Shown here one piece after another: positions 1-7,986 of a stretch of 64,000 nt of DNA. The notes under the pieces were generated by a model. It was not told the DNA's origin. It saw only the letters and a program-made list of their open reading frames with translations, and made no database searches. Position 1 is the first letter of the stretch. Every line of letters starts with the position of its first letter. Both the position numbers and the translations under genes were made by a program. The DNA comes from Micromonospora terminaliae (GTDB lineage: Bacteria > Actinomycetota > Actinomycetes > Mycobacteriales > Micromonosporaceae). The stretch spans positions 1,798,001 to 1,862,000 of the forward strand of contig NZ_CP045309.1 of NCBI RefSeq assembly GCF_009671205.1. Reading direction: 5' to 3'.

Positions 1-129
1 ACCGTCCGCGGCCTGGCGCAGTATCCGGTGACCGCCAACGGCAAGGTCGACCGCGAGGCACTGCACGAGATCGCCCGGCGGTCGCGGACCGCCGGTCGGG
101 TCCGATCGGGGCGCGGCCATGAGCGCTGA
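1..129 (+). CDS. NRPS 3' end (adenylation-domain C-terminus), partial
   Basis: The window opens inside a coding sequence in frame 1 that stops at 127-129. The visible 42 residues contain TANGKVDRE, the A10 core motif of NRPS adenylation domains, whose lysine contacts the acyl-adenylate. About 20 arginine-rich residues follow before the stop, and no carrier domain follows. The protein therefore ends directly after an A domain, as in stand-alone A enzymes or NRPSs that use a carrier in trans. The stop overlaps the next start by 11 nt, so it is the upstream member of the operon continuing to 9.1 kb. Everything upstream, including substrate-determining residues, lies outside the window. Confidence 0.85.
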   Translation, partial: TVRGLAQYPVTANGKVDREALHEIARRSRTAGRVRSGRGHER

Positions 130-925
130 ACCGGACGGCAACGCGGCCGCGATGCGTAGCGGCGCGAGGAGGAGCACCGGGCGGACGCGTCCCCGGAACC
201 CGTGGTTCCCGTTCGGGACCGGAGAGGGCGCCCCGGTCCGCCTGCTGTGCCTGCCACATGCCGGTGCGGGTGCGGCGGTCTACCGAGCCTGGGCCCGCGG
301 CTTGCCGGGCACGATCGCTGCCTGCCCCGTCGAACCACCGGGCCGGGGGACACGGAGCTCCGAACAACCGCTGACGTCGGCCGTGGAGATAGCCCGGCAG
401 CTCGCCCCGGAGGTGCTCGCGACGGTGCGACCGCCGTACGCCATCTTCGGCCACAGCACCGGGGCCCTGTGCGCCTTCGAGGTCGTGCGTGAGATCCGTC
501 GCCTGGGCGCACCGCTGCCGGTCCACCTCTACGTGGCGGGCCGGCGCCCGCCGAGCATGCCGATGATGAGGACCGAGCTTGCCGGGCTGCCGGCGGACGA
601 ACTGGCGGTCGTGCTGCGGCGGCTGGGCGGGACACCCGAGGAGCTCCTGGCGGACCCGTTCCTGTTGGAGCTGATCCAGCCGCTGCTCGTCGCCGACTTC
701 CACGTCAACGAGATGTACCGCTACCGGGCCGAGCCTCCCCTGCCGATCCCCATTACGGCCTTCGCCAGCACCGAGGACCATTTCGCGGAGCCCGGCCAGG
801 TCGCCGGCTGGCAGCGGGAGACAACCGACCGGTACGCGCAGCTCGTGTTCAACGGGGGCCACTTCGCCATCTTCGACAACTCGCCGACGGTGCTCGGGCG
901 GATAGCCGCCGACCTGGAGCCGTAG
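119..925 (+). CDS. Type II thioesterase (NRPS/PKS editing)
   Basis: This 268-residue alpha/beta hydrolase belongs to the GrsT/RifR type II thioesterase family. Such enzymes free assembly-line carriers from misprimed or stalled acyl groups in the cytosol. The typical start block LLCLPHAGAGAA is at residues 42-53. The nucleophile elbow GHSTG is at 111-115 (Ser113), an Asp is near 220 and the catalytic His sits in NGGHFA (His248). The ATG at 119 overlaps the end of the upstream NRPS gene, implying translational coupling. An in-frame ATG at 152 is an alternative start, because the first 25-30 residues precede the conserved fold and look disordered. Unlike the two Cys-type proteins elsewhere in the window, this one has a canonical Ser. 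Confidence 0.93.
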   Translation: MSAEPDGNAAAMRSGARRSTGRTRPRNPWFPFGTGEGAPVRLLCLPHAGAGAAVYRAWARGLPGTIAACPVEPPGRGTRSSEQPLTSAVEIARQLAPEVLATVRPPYAIFGHSTGALCAFEVVREIRRLGAPLPVHLYVAGRRPPSMPMMRTELAGLPADELAVVLRRLGGTPEELLADPFLLELIQPLLVADFHVNEMYRYRAEPPLPIPITAFASTEDHFAEPGQVAGWQRETTDRYAQLVFNGGHFAIFDNSPTVLGRIAADLEP

Positions 926-1066
926 TCCCGATTGCGGCCGTCGGTCAGTGGCGTCGACGGCCGCAATCGTGGAGGTGTGACGCCCGGATGGGCCTGGAAT
1001 CGTCAGCTTGGGCCGCCGATGCGGTTGCGGTCTTTGGCCCATTATCGCTTATCTGGAAGGTCTGTG

Positions 1067-2983
1067 ATGGGTGAGCATTATGCGCCGGAGCAATGGAGAA
1101 AATGCGTCACTGTTGCGATCGTGGGCCTCGGTGTCCGAGGGCTCGGTGTGCTGGAGCGTCTCATCAGTCACGCCTCCCTCGTCGATGAGAAGGTGACCTT
1201 CAACCTGCACCTGGTGGACCCCAACCCGGCCCAGCCGCATCAGTACGACATTCACCAGCCGGACTATCTCCTGCTCAACCACGCGTGCGCGTACGTCTCG
1301 ATGTTTCCTTCGGTGACGTCCGTCGCCCATGCGCCCGCGACGAGCGGCCCGAACCTTTTCGAGTGGGCGCGCGAACGCGGGATGCGAGTGGCGAGCGACG
1401 GGTTCACGGTCGGCGGCGACGGGCGTCAGGTCATGCCGAACGACAACCTGCCGCGGCGGGTCTTCGGAGAATATCTGCTGTGGTTCCACCAGTATCTGCG
1501 GGACAACGCCCCGGACAACGTGCGACTGGTCAGTCATGTGTCCCGGGCAGTGGACCTGCAGCCAAAAGGCGATACGTCGATCCTGTATCTCGACAACGGT
1601 GACCGCGTCGAGGCGGACTACGTCTTCGTGACGGTCGGCCAACTGCCCTCCCGCGCACGCGACGATCAGGACCTCTCCGCCGACGTGCGGATCGGAACGC
1701 CTTACCCGCTGCCCGGGCAACTCGCGTCCGTCCACCCGTCCGAGACCATCGCCATCGCCGGCCTCGGTCTGACGGCAACGGACGCGATCCTCGCGCTGAC
1801 CGTAGGCCGGGGCGGCAGATTCGACCGGTCGGTCGTCCCCGAGCGGTACGTGCCGAGTGGCCGGGAGCCGCGGATCGTCGTGTTCTCCCGCTCCGGCCTG
1901 CCGTACCGCGCGCGGCCTGCGCCGTCGTCGGTCGTCTCGTACGAGCCCGTCGCGTTCACCCGGTCGGCGATCGACCGACTGCGGGCCGGGACGCCGCAAC
2001 TGGACTTCGATCGCGACGTCCTTCCGCTGCTCCTGCTCGAAATGCGGGTGGCGTACCGCCGGGCGGCGCTGCTGCAGGAGGCAGGCGCCGGAGCGGCTGA
2101 GGTCTTCCTTCTGCGTGCGCGCGCCGCCGCCGCCGCGGGGCGCCTGCACACGCTCGCCGACCTGCCCGGGCCGGCCGAGTTCGACGCCGAGGCGGCCTAC
2201 CACGGGACGCTGACCCCGGGCGCCCAGGACTCCCCGGCGCCAATTGACGGCGAGGCGTATCAGCGGTCGGTGGAGTCGTGGATTGCCGCCGACCTGGCGA
2301 ACGCGGCCCGCGGATTCGAGGGGAGCCCGTTCAAGGCGGCGACCGAGATGTGTCGCGAGGTCCGCGACACCATCAGGTACGCCATCGAGTTCGGCGGGCT
2401 GACGGACGCCTCGCTCGACCGGTTCTACCGCTACCACGTGGAGACGATCAACCGGCTGGTGATCGGGCCGGAGAAAGAGCGATCCGCCAACATCCTGACC
2501 CTGCTCCGATCCGGGGTGGTGTCGATGTCCCTGGGTCCGAATCCCCTCGTAACCTGGGACAGCGGCGCTGCCGCATGGTCCCTGTCCTCCACGGCGTTTC
2601 CGGTCCGCAGCACGATCAGGGCAGACTGGCTCTACCAGGGATACACCGACCGCCTCAGGTCGTTGCAGGACGACACGAGCGTGGTCGGGGCGATGGCCAG
2701 ACGGGGCGTGCTGCGGCGATTCAAACCCGACAGCGCGGTCGTGTCGTCGATCGATGTGGACGGCCAGGGTCACCCGGTCGCGGAAGACGGAAGCACCGCT
2801 TCCCGGATCTGGATCTTCGGACTGCTCTGCGAGGGCGCGACGTTCTACAACGGCTACCTCACCTCACCCCAACGGTTCGAGCGTGCCCAGTTCGACGTCG
2901 ATCACGCGGTGCACGAACTCATCAAGAGCGTCCGGCGGGAAGGGCAAATCACCAGCGCGTTCGAGGGAGAGGCCTGCCGATGA
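1067..2983 (+). CDS. FAD/NAD(P)-binding oxidoreductase-like protein
   Basis: This is a 638-residue protein of the FAD-NAD(P)-binding (NAD_binding_9-like) family. Residues 14-30 form a first Rossmann motif, AIVGLGVRGLG. About residue 68 there is the family block LLLNHACAYVSMFP, and near residue 230 a second dinucleotide-binding segment, IAGLGLTATDA. I chose the ATG at 1067 because GGAAGG lies six bases upstream; the longer in-frame start at 932 would add 45 residues with no such site. The stop overlaps the downstream A-domain start as ATGA, so the two are coupled. Family members are poorly characterised. Inference: a redox tailoring step on the building block handled by the adjacent stand-alone A domain. 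The exact reaction cannot be read from sequence. Confidence 0.8.
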   Translation: MGEHYAPEQWRKCVTVAIVGLGVRGLGVLERLISHASLVDEKVTFNLHLVDPNPAQPHQYDIHQPDYLLLNHACAYVSMFPSVTSVAHAPATSGPNLFEWARERGMRVASDGFTVGGDGRQVMPNDNLPRRVFGEYLLWFHQYLRDNAPDNVRLVSHVSRAVDLQPKGDTSILYLDNGDRVEADYVFVTVGQLPSRARDDQDLSADVRIGTPYPLPGQLASVHPSETIAIAGLGLTATDAILALTVGRGGRFDRSVVPERYVPSGREPRIVVFSRSGLPYRARPAPSSVVSYEPVAFTRSAIDRLRAGTPQLDFDRDVLPLLLLEMRVAYRRAALLQEAGAGAAEVFLLRARAAAAAGRLHTLADLPGPAEFDAEAAYHGTLTPGAQDSPAPIDGEAYQRSVESWIAADLANAARGFEGSPFKAATEMCREVRDTIRYAIEFGGLTDASLDRFYRYHVETINRLVIGPEKERSANILTLLRSGVVSMSLGPNPLVTWDSGAAAWSLSSTAFPVRSTIRADWLYQGYTDRLRSLQDDTSVVGAMARRGVLRRFKPDSAVVSSIDVDGQGHPVAEDGSTASRIWIFGLLCEGATFYNGYLTSPQRFERAQFDVDHAVHELIKSVRREGQITSAFEGEACR

Positions 2984-4560
2984 TCATCGAAACCGGACTC
3001 TGGGGCGGGACCGTCGATCCGCCCTGCGTGCTCGCTTCGTTCGAGCGCTCGCTGAACCTGCGGCCGTGGGCGCTCGCCGTAGCCGACTCCGAACACCAGT
3101 TGACCTATCAGGACCTGTCGGTATGGATCGCCCGCATCACCGACCTGCTCCACGAGGCCGGGGTCAGGGCCGGCGACACGGTGGCCGTGACAGGGCGCCG
3201 GTCGGCGGCGATCGTCGCCGCCGCCTGGGCCGTCATCGGTGCGGGAGCCACCTACCTGCCGCTGGACACCAACTTCCCGCACAAACGTCTCGCCTACATG
3301 CTCGCCGAGACCGGCGCCAAACTCCTGCTGCACACCGGGCCCGACCCGGAACTGCCGGCACCGCGCCGGGCGCAGATCCCGGCGTGGAGCGACGTGGACC
3401 GGCAGACCGGGCCGGCCCTGGCCTTCGTGCCCTGCACGCCGGATGCGCCCGTCTACGTCATCTACACCTCCGGATCGACCGGAAACCCCAAGGGAGTGGC
3501 CCTCCCGCACAGCTGCATCGACAACATGGCGCACTGGCAGCGGCACCACTCGGTCCACCAGGACCTGCGGACGGCGCAGTTCGCGCCGTTGAACTTCGAC
3601 ATCTGGTTCCAGGAGACGCTCAGCACGCTCGGTGGCGGCGGGTCGTTGGTCGTCATGCCCGAGGAGTTGCGGCAGGACCCGATCGAGCTGCTGGACTGGC
3701 TCGCACGCGAGCGGATCGAACGGCTGTTCCTGCCCTGCGTCGCGCTGCACATGCTGGCGACGGCGGCAACGGCGTTCGACTCCCTGGCCGGCCTCGCCCT
3801 CCGCGAGATCAATACCGCCGGCGAGCAGCTCGTCTGCACGCCGGCGATCAAGGAGTTCTTCCAGCGTCTGCCCGAGTGCGGCCTCAACAACCACTACGGC
3901 CAGAGCGAATCGCACACCGTGTCGGCGCACACTCTGGCGGGGCCGAGCAACGCCTGGCCCGCGCTGGCGCCGATCGGCCTCCCGCTGCCGGGCTGCGAGA
4001 TCCTGCTGGACACCGACGAGGCCGGCGAGTCGCACGTCGGCGAGCTGCTCGTGGCCGGAGCACCGCTGGCACTGGGCTATTTGAACCAGCCGGAGTTGAA
4101 CGCGCAGCGGTACGTGACCATCCCGCCGACGGCGCACGGGCACACCAGGGCCTTCCGGACCGGCGACCTGGCGAGCGTGGACAACGGAGTGCTGCACTTT
4201 CTCGGCCGTACCGACGACGAGGTCAAGATCCGCGGGTACCGCGTCAACCCCCTCGAGGTCGAGGCCTGCCTGGGCAGACAGCCGGGAGTGGTGGAAGCCA
4301 TCTGTGTCCCGGTGAACCTGGGCGCCGGCTCGCGGCAGCTTCGAGGTGCCGTGACGGTCGCGGCCGGCACGGAATTCGACGCGGCCGCCGCGCTCGCCGC
4401 GCTCCGCGAGGAGCTGCCCTGGTACGCGATCCCACCGTCCATCTCGGTGCTGCCTTCGATGCCGCGCACGTCGAGCGGCAAGGCCGACCGAGCCGCCATC
4501 GCGCGGCTACTGGCTCCAGGCGACCGATCCGCGGTAGCCGCCGACGCAGGGGAGCGATGA
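2980..4560 (+). CDS. Stand-alone NRPS adenylation domain (Pro-like pocket)
   Basis: This 526-residue single A domain activates an amino acid as its adenylate and loads a carrier in trans. A3 is YTSGSTGNPKG (about 162-172), A4/A5 are NFDIWFQE and NNHYGQSES (302-310), A7 is RTGDL and A10 is SSGKADR with Lys501. Reading pocket positions by eye against GrsA gives roughly D-I-Q-F-N-A-H-T-V-K. This resembles the proline signature D-V-Q-F-I-A-H-V-V-K with two or three changes, so proline or a cyclic/modified relative is the best guess. There is no carrier domain in the protein. Candidate partners are the PCP in the next gene and the N-terminal PCP of the NRPS at 33996-37478. The start overlaps the upstream stop by 4 nt. 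Confidence 0.9.
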   Translation: MIIETGLWGGTVDPPCVLASFERSLNLRPWALAVADSEHQLTYQDLSVWIARITDLLHEAGVRAGDTVAVTGRRSAAIVAAAWAVIGAGATYLPLDTNFPHKRLAYMLAETGAKLLLHTGPDPELPAPRRAQIPAWSDVDRQTGPALAFVPCTPDAPVYVIYTSGSTGNPKGVALPHSCIDNMAHWQRHHSVHQDLRTAQFAPLNFDIWFQETLSTLGGGGSLVVMPEELRQDPIELLDWLARERIERLFLPCVALHMLATAATAFDSLAGLALREINTAGEQLVCTPAIKEFFQRLPECGLNNHYGQSESHTVSAHTLAGPSNAWPALAPIGLPLPGCEILLDTDEAGESHVGELLVAGAPLALGYLNQPELNAQRYVTIPPTAHGHTRAFRTGDLASVDNGVLHFLGRTDDEVKIRGYRVNPLEVEACLGRQPGVVEAICVPVNLGAGSRQLRGAVTVAAGTEFDAAAALAALREELPWYAIPPSISVLPSMPRTSSGKADRAAIARLLAPGDRSAVAADAGER

Positions 4561-4564
4561 GACC

Positions 4565-5620
4565 TTGTCCGCGAATCCGTTGCTTCTCGTCCTCGACTAC
4601 CCGGGCCGGCGGCCCGAGGCACACATCAGCGAGATGCACCTCGAGCGATCCGGGTTCGAGTGCCGGGATGTCCTGACCTCACCGATGCCGACCGCCCTCA
4701 CGACTCCGGCGTACGCCCGTGAGCTCTACGCGCGGCAGCGACCGGACCGGCCGGCCGCCCTGGTCGCGTACTGCGCGGCCGCACCGCTGGCCGTCGCGAT
4801 GGCCGCGCTGCTGGCTGGTCCGGCCGGTCCTGTGCCCATCGTGCTGCTCGACCCGCAACCGACACCGCCGTCGGAGATCCTGCACGAGTACCACGAAGTC
4901 GTGCGTCAGGTCGAGGGCCGGGCGCCGAACGTCGAACGGCCGCCGCTGCTCGACATCGAGGGCCTGCTCGCCACTCCCGAGACGTTCATGGCACGGATCG
5001 GGGAGGACCTGCGCCTGCGCGCGAAGCTGGCGCTGGCCGCCTTCGGTTTCGACGGGGCCGACGTCAGTGGCCCGGTGGAGGGCGTGGTCGGCGTCTATGT
5101 CGAATGGCTCAACTTCCTCGTGGCGGCTCACTACGACGAGCAGCCGGGGCCGAGCGGGCCGACGCTACAGGTGATCTCGAAAGGCCACCCGGCTGACGCC
5201 GGCTGGCTGGGCGCCACCGACCTCCGGACCGTACGCGTCCCGTGCGACCGGCCGGAGCTGGCTGCCAACGCCGAGGCGCGGGCGGCCGTCCTGGAGTTCC
5301 TCCACGACTGTGCGCTCTCCGCACCCGCCGACGGCCGGGGCCAGGGGCAGCCAGGGCAGGGCGACCTCGTCACCGACACCGAACTCGCCCTTGCCCGCAT
5401 GTGGGCGGACGTCCTGGGCGTGGACGCGGTCGGCCGACGCGACAACTTCTTCGACCTCGGCGGCGACTCGATGCTCGCCACCCGGCTGGTGCTGTCGGCC
5501 CGCCGCACCTGGAACGTCGAGTTCAGCGTCCGCGCGCTCGTCGACTCGCCGGTGCTCATGGACCTGGCCGCCCGGATCGACGGGCTGACCGACGCCTCCG
5601 CCTTCGGACGGCACCGGTGA
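4565..5620 (+). CDS. Thioesterase-like alpha/beta hydrolase fused to a C-terminal PCP
   Basis: This is a 351-residue protein starting at TTG, with a GGGGAG ribosome site about 9 nt upstream. The C-terminal 80 residues are a clear carrier protein: NFFDLGGDSML with phosphopantetheine Ser302. The first 250 residues match the product of 22143-22958 in layout: a [AG]-Y-C-A segment (here AYCAA, Cys70), a shared VLLDP stretch about 25 residues on, and a late His block (SKGHPAD, His208). This looks like an alpha/beta hydrolase with Cys instead of Ser as nucleophile. The order hydrolase-PCP is the reverse of a normal PCP-TE end. Inference: the hydrolase part acts on, or transfers from, the carried aminoacyl group. 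The PCP assignment is firm; the N-terminal function is tentative. Confidence 0.75.
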   Translation: MSANPLLLVLDYPGRRPEAHISEMHLERSGFECRDVLTSPMPTALTTPAYARELYARQRPDRPAALVAYCAAAPLAVAMAALLAGPAGPVPIVLLDPQPTPPSEILHEYHEVVRQVEGRAPNVERPPLLDIEGLLATPETFMARIGEDLRLRAKLALAAFGFDGADVSGPVEGVVGVYVEWLNFLVAAHYDEQPGPSGPTLQVISKGHPADAGWLGATDLRTVRVPCDRPELAANAEARAAVLEFLHDCALSAPADGRGQGQPGQGDLVTDTELALARMWADVLGVDAVGRRDNFFDLGGDSMLATRLVLSARRTWNVEFSVRALVDSPVLMDLAARIDGLTDASAFGRHR

Positions 5621-5731
5621 GCGCGTCGGCAACCGGCAAGGTGCCCGGCCGGCCCGTGGCACGCACGATCAATGCAGCCGGCTGGCCCGCCACCGTGGCG
5701 AGAGCGACCGACAACGAAAGGAGGAGTACCC

Positions 5732-5941
5732 GTGTCCAACCCGTTTGACGACGGTGACGCCCGCTATCACGTGCTGGTGAACGATGAGGGCCAGTACTCG
5801 CTGTGGCCCGCCACGGTCGCCTGCCCTGACGGCTGGGAGGTCGTCCGTGTTGACGACTCCCGAGCTGCCTGCCTCACCTACATCGAGGAGCACTGGACGG
5901 ACATGCGTCCGGCGAGCCTTGTCCGCTCACAGGATGGCTGA
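5732..5941 (+). CDS. MbtH-like protein
   Basis: This 69-residue MbtH-family protein is a chaperone/activator that binds NRPS adenylation domains. The family signature is clear: NPFDD at the N-terminus, then VLVNDEGQYSLWP, PDGW and the closing YIEEHWTDMRP. I chose the GTG at 5732 because a near-perfect AAAGGAGGAG site (5717-5726) lies just upstream and because family members begin right before NPFD. It sits between the PCP fusion gene and the Dap genes. It probably serves the A domains of both arms of the region, since no other MbtH gene is visible in the window. Confidence 0.97.
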   Translation: MSNPFDDGDARYHVLVNDEGQYSLWPATVACPDGWEVVRVDDSRAACLTYIEEHWTDMRPASLVRSQDG

Positions 5942-6009
5942 CCGACCACCGGAATCCGAGCCGGTTCGCCGGCTGATGCGACCGCGCACGACTGGCGTAG
6001 CGAGGCCCG

Positions 6010-6975
6010 ATGATTTTTGACGCTCCGTACGACATCGTCACCGACGACATCTTCCTCAACCTGGCCGGGTTCGTTCCCGGGGTCGACCTGAAACTGAAGT
6101 TGGAGGGCCTGAACCCCGCCGGCTCCATCAAGCTGAAGACCGCAGTCGGGCTGATCGAGGACCTGATCGACAGGTCCGGCATCGGCCCCGGCGACCGGCT
6201 GATCGAATCGTCGTCCGGCAACCTCGGAATCGCACTCGGCACCGTCTGCGTCAACCGGGGCATCAGCCTGACGATCGTCGCCGATCCCAACACCAACGCG
6301 GCCGCCATCCGCACGATGCGGGCTCAGGGCACCACGGTTGTGGTCGTCACGGAACGGGATGCCAACGGCGGTTTCCTGCAGACCCGGATCGACTACATCC
6401 GCTCCCAGCTGAAGCAGGACCGGAAGCTGTTCTGGCCCAACCAGTACGCCAACCGGGCCAACAGCGCCGCCCACTACCGGCACACGGCTCGGAGCATCCT
6501 CGAGGAACTACCCGATGTCGGCGCGGTGCTCATCGGGGTGAGCACCTCCGGCACCCTCATGGGCTGCCTGGAGTTCTTCCGCGAGCACCGCCCGGCCACC
6601 CGGATCATCGCCGTCGACTCCGAAGGATCGATCCTCTTCGCCGAACAGGGCGCCCCGCGCCTCATCCCGGGTCTGGGCGCGAGCCTCCGTCCCGGGTTGC
6701 TCGTCGACAAGGGCGACTACGAGCGGGTCGTGGTGCCCGAGGTCGACACGGTGTCCGCGTGCCACATGGTCGCCCGCCGGTACGGAGTGCTGGTCGGCGG
6801 CTCCACCGGGACGGTGCTCGCCGCGGTGCGCCGCCTCGGCCCGACGTTGCGCAACGGACAGCCGGTGGTGGCCATCTCGCCGGACACCGGAGAACGGTAT
6901 GTCGACACCATCTACTCGGAGAAGTGGGTGGCGGAGCACTTCCCCGGCATCGACTCGGTCCTGGCTCGCTGGTGA
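6010..6975 (+). CDS. sbnA: 2,3-diaminopropionate biosynthesis protein SbnA-like (PLP)
   Basis: This is a 321-residue fold-type II PLP enzyme of the cysteine synthase family. In staphyloferrin B biosynthesis SbnA joins O-phospho-L-serine and L-glutamate to make N-(1-amino-1-carboxy-2-ethyl)-glutamate. The PLP lysine lies in NPAGSIKLK (Lys41), ESSSGNLGIALG is the substrate-carboxylate loop and GGSTGTVL a phosphate-binding loop. The SbnA-type assignment rather than plain cysteine synthase rests on the sequence character around these motifs and above all on the SbnB homologue starting 10 nt downstream. The two together supply L-2,3-diaminopropionate (Dap) to an NRPS. A weak GAGG precedes the ATG. 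Confidence 0.9.
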   Translation: MIFDAPYDIVTDDIFLNLAGFVPGVDLKLKLEGLNPAGSIKLKTAVGLIEDLIDRSGIGPGDRLIESSSGNLGIALGTVCVNRGISLTIVADPNTNAAAIRTMRAQGTTVVVVTERDANGGFLQTRIDYIRSQLKQDRKLFWPNQYANRANSAAHYRHTARSILEELPDVGAVLIGVSTSGTLMGCLEFFREHRPATRIIAVDSEGSILFAEQGAPRLIPGLGASLRPGLLVDKGDYERVVVPEVDTVSACHMVARRYGVLVGGSTGTVLAAVRRLGPTLRNGQPVVAISPDTGERYVDTIYSEKWVAEHFPGIDSVLARW

Positions 6976-6984
6976 GGAGTCCGA

Positions 6985-7968
6985 ATGTTTCAGATCGTGC
7001 CGCACGCGGTCGCCGTCGAGGCGCTCGAAGGCTCGCGCGACGCCGTCCTGGCCGCGGTCCAGGCGGCGTACCTCGCTCACGACAGAGGCGACACCGTCAA
7101 CCCGTCCAGCCACTTCCTGCGTTTCCCGGACCGGCCGGCGGACCGCATCATCGCCCTGCCGGCCTACCTGGGCGGCGAGGCCGGGATGCCCGGGCTGAAG
7201 TGGATCAGCAGCTTCCCCGGCAACCACGAACTCGGTCTGCCCAGGGCGTCCGCCGTGCTGCTGCTCAACGACGACCGAACCGGCCGGCCGGTGGCGTGTC
7301 TCGAGGCGGCACACATCAGTGCCGCGCGTACCGCTGCGTCCGCCGCCCTGGCGGCGCGAGTTCTCCGGCCGTGGGGCGGGCCGGTCAGTCTCGGCTTCGT
7401 CGGTACGGGCGTGATCGCGCGAACGATCGCCGCGTACCTCCATCACACCGGGCTCCCGGTGACCCGGTTCGTGTGCCACGATCTCGTGTCCGGGCGAGCT
7501 GAGCAGTTCGTCAGTGACGTGGAGAAGCACTGGCCCGGGTCCGGCGGGGTGGCGGATCTGGATGCCGCGCTCGGCTGCGACGTCGTCGTCCTCGCCACCA
7601 CCGCGGGGAAGCCGTACCTGCCGGAGACCCTGCGCTTCGCGCCCGGGCAGACCGTTCTCAACGTCTCCCTGCGCGACATCCACCCGCAGACGTTGCTGGC
7701 CACCCGGAACGTCGTCGACGACGTGGACCACTGCCTGCGCGCGCTGACCTCGCCGCATCTGGCCGAGCAGCTCTCCGGCGGCCGCGAGTTCGTCACGGGG
7801 ACCCTCGCCGACGTCCTGCTCGGCAAGTGGAAACCGCAGCCGCACGAAGCGGTCGTGTTCTCTCCGTTCGGTCTCGGCGTCCTCGACATCGCGGTCGGCG
7901 CCATCGTCCTGGAGCGCGCGAAGAACGATGCGCGCACCGTGACGGTGGCGGACTTCTTCGAGGACTGA
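6985..7968 (+). CDS. sbnB: 2,3-diaminopropionate biosynthesis protein SbnB-like (NAD-dependent)
   Basis: This 327-residue member of the ornithine cyclodeaminase/mu-crystallin family matches SbnB. SbnB oxidatively hydrolyses the SbnA product with NAD to release L-Dap and 2-oxoglutarate. LKWISSFPGN (about 71-80) carries the conserved lysine, followed by the NAD-binding GFVGTGVIARTIA (about 137-149). A GAGGAG site sits 7 nt before the ATG. The gene follows sbnA with a 9-nt gap and is co-transcribed with it. Presence of both genes is strong evidence that Dap is a precursor here, either as an incorporated residue or as a donor of a modified residue. Confidence 0.92.
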   Translation: MFQIVPHAVAVEALEGSRDAVLAAVQAAYLAHDRGDTVNPSSHFLRFPDRPADRIIALPAYLGGEAGMPGLKWISSFPGNHELGLPRASAVLLLNDDRTGRPVACLEAAHISAARTAASAALAARVLRPWGGPVSLGFVGTGVIARTIAAYLHHTGLPVTRFVCHDLVSGRAEQFVSDVEKHWPGSGGVADLDAALGCDVVVLATTAGKPYLPETLRFAPGQTVLNVSLRDIHPQTLLATRNVVDDVDHCLRALTSPHLAEQLSGGREFVTGTLADVLLGKWKPQPHEAVVFSPFGLGVLDIAVGAIVLERAKNDARTVTVADFFED

Positions 7969-7986
7969 CCCCGCTAGGAGGCACCG

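Noticed and set aside
1049..2773. 574-codon minus-strand frame over the FAD protein gene
   Set aside because: Composition and lack of motifs mark it as antisense noise. The plus strand has clear Rossmann motifs and a ribosome site.
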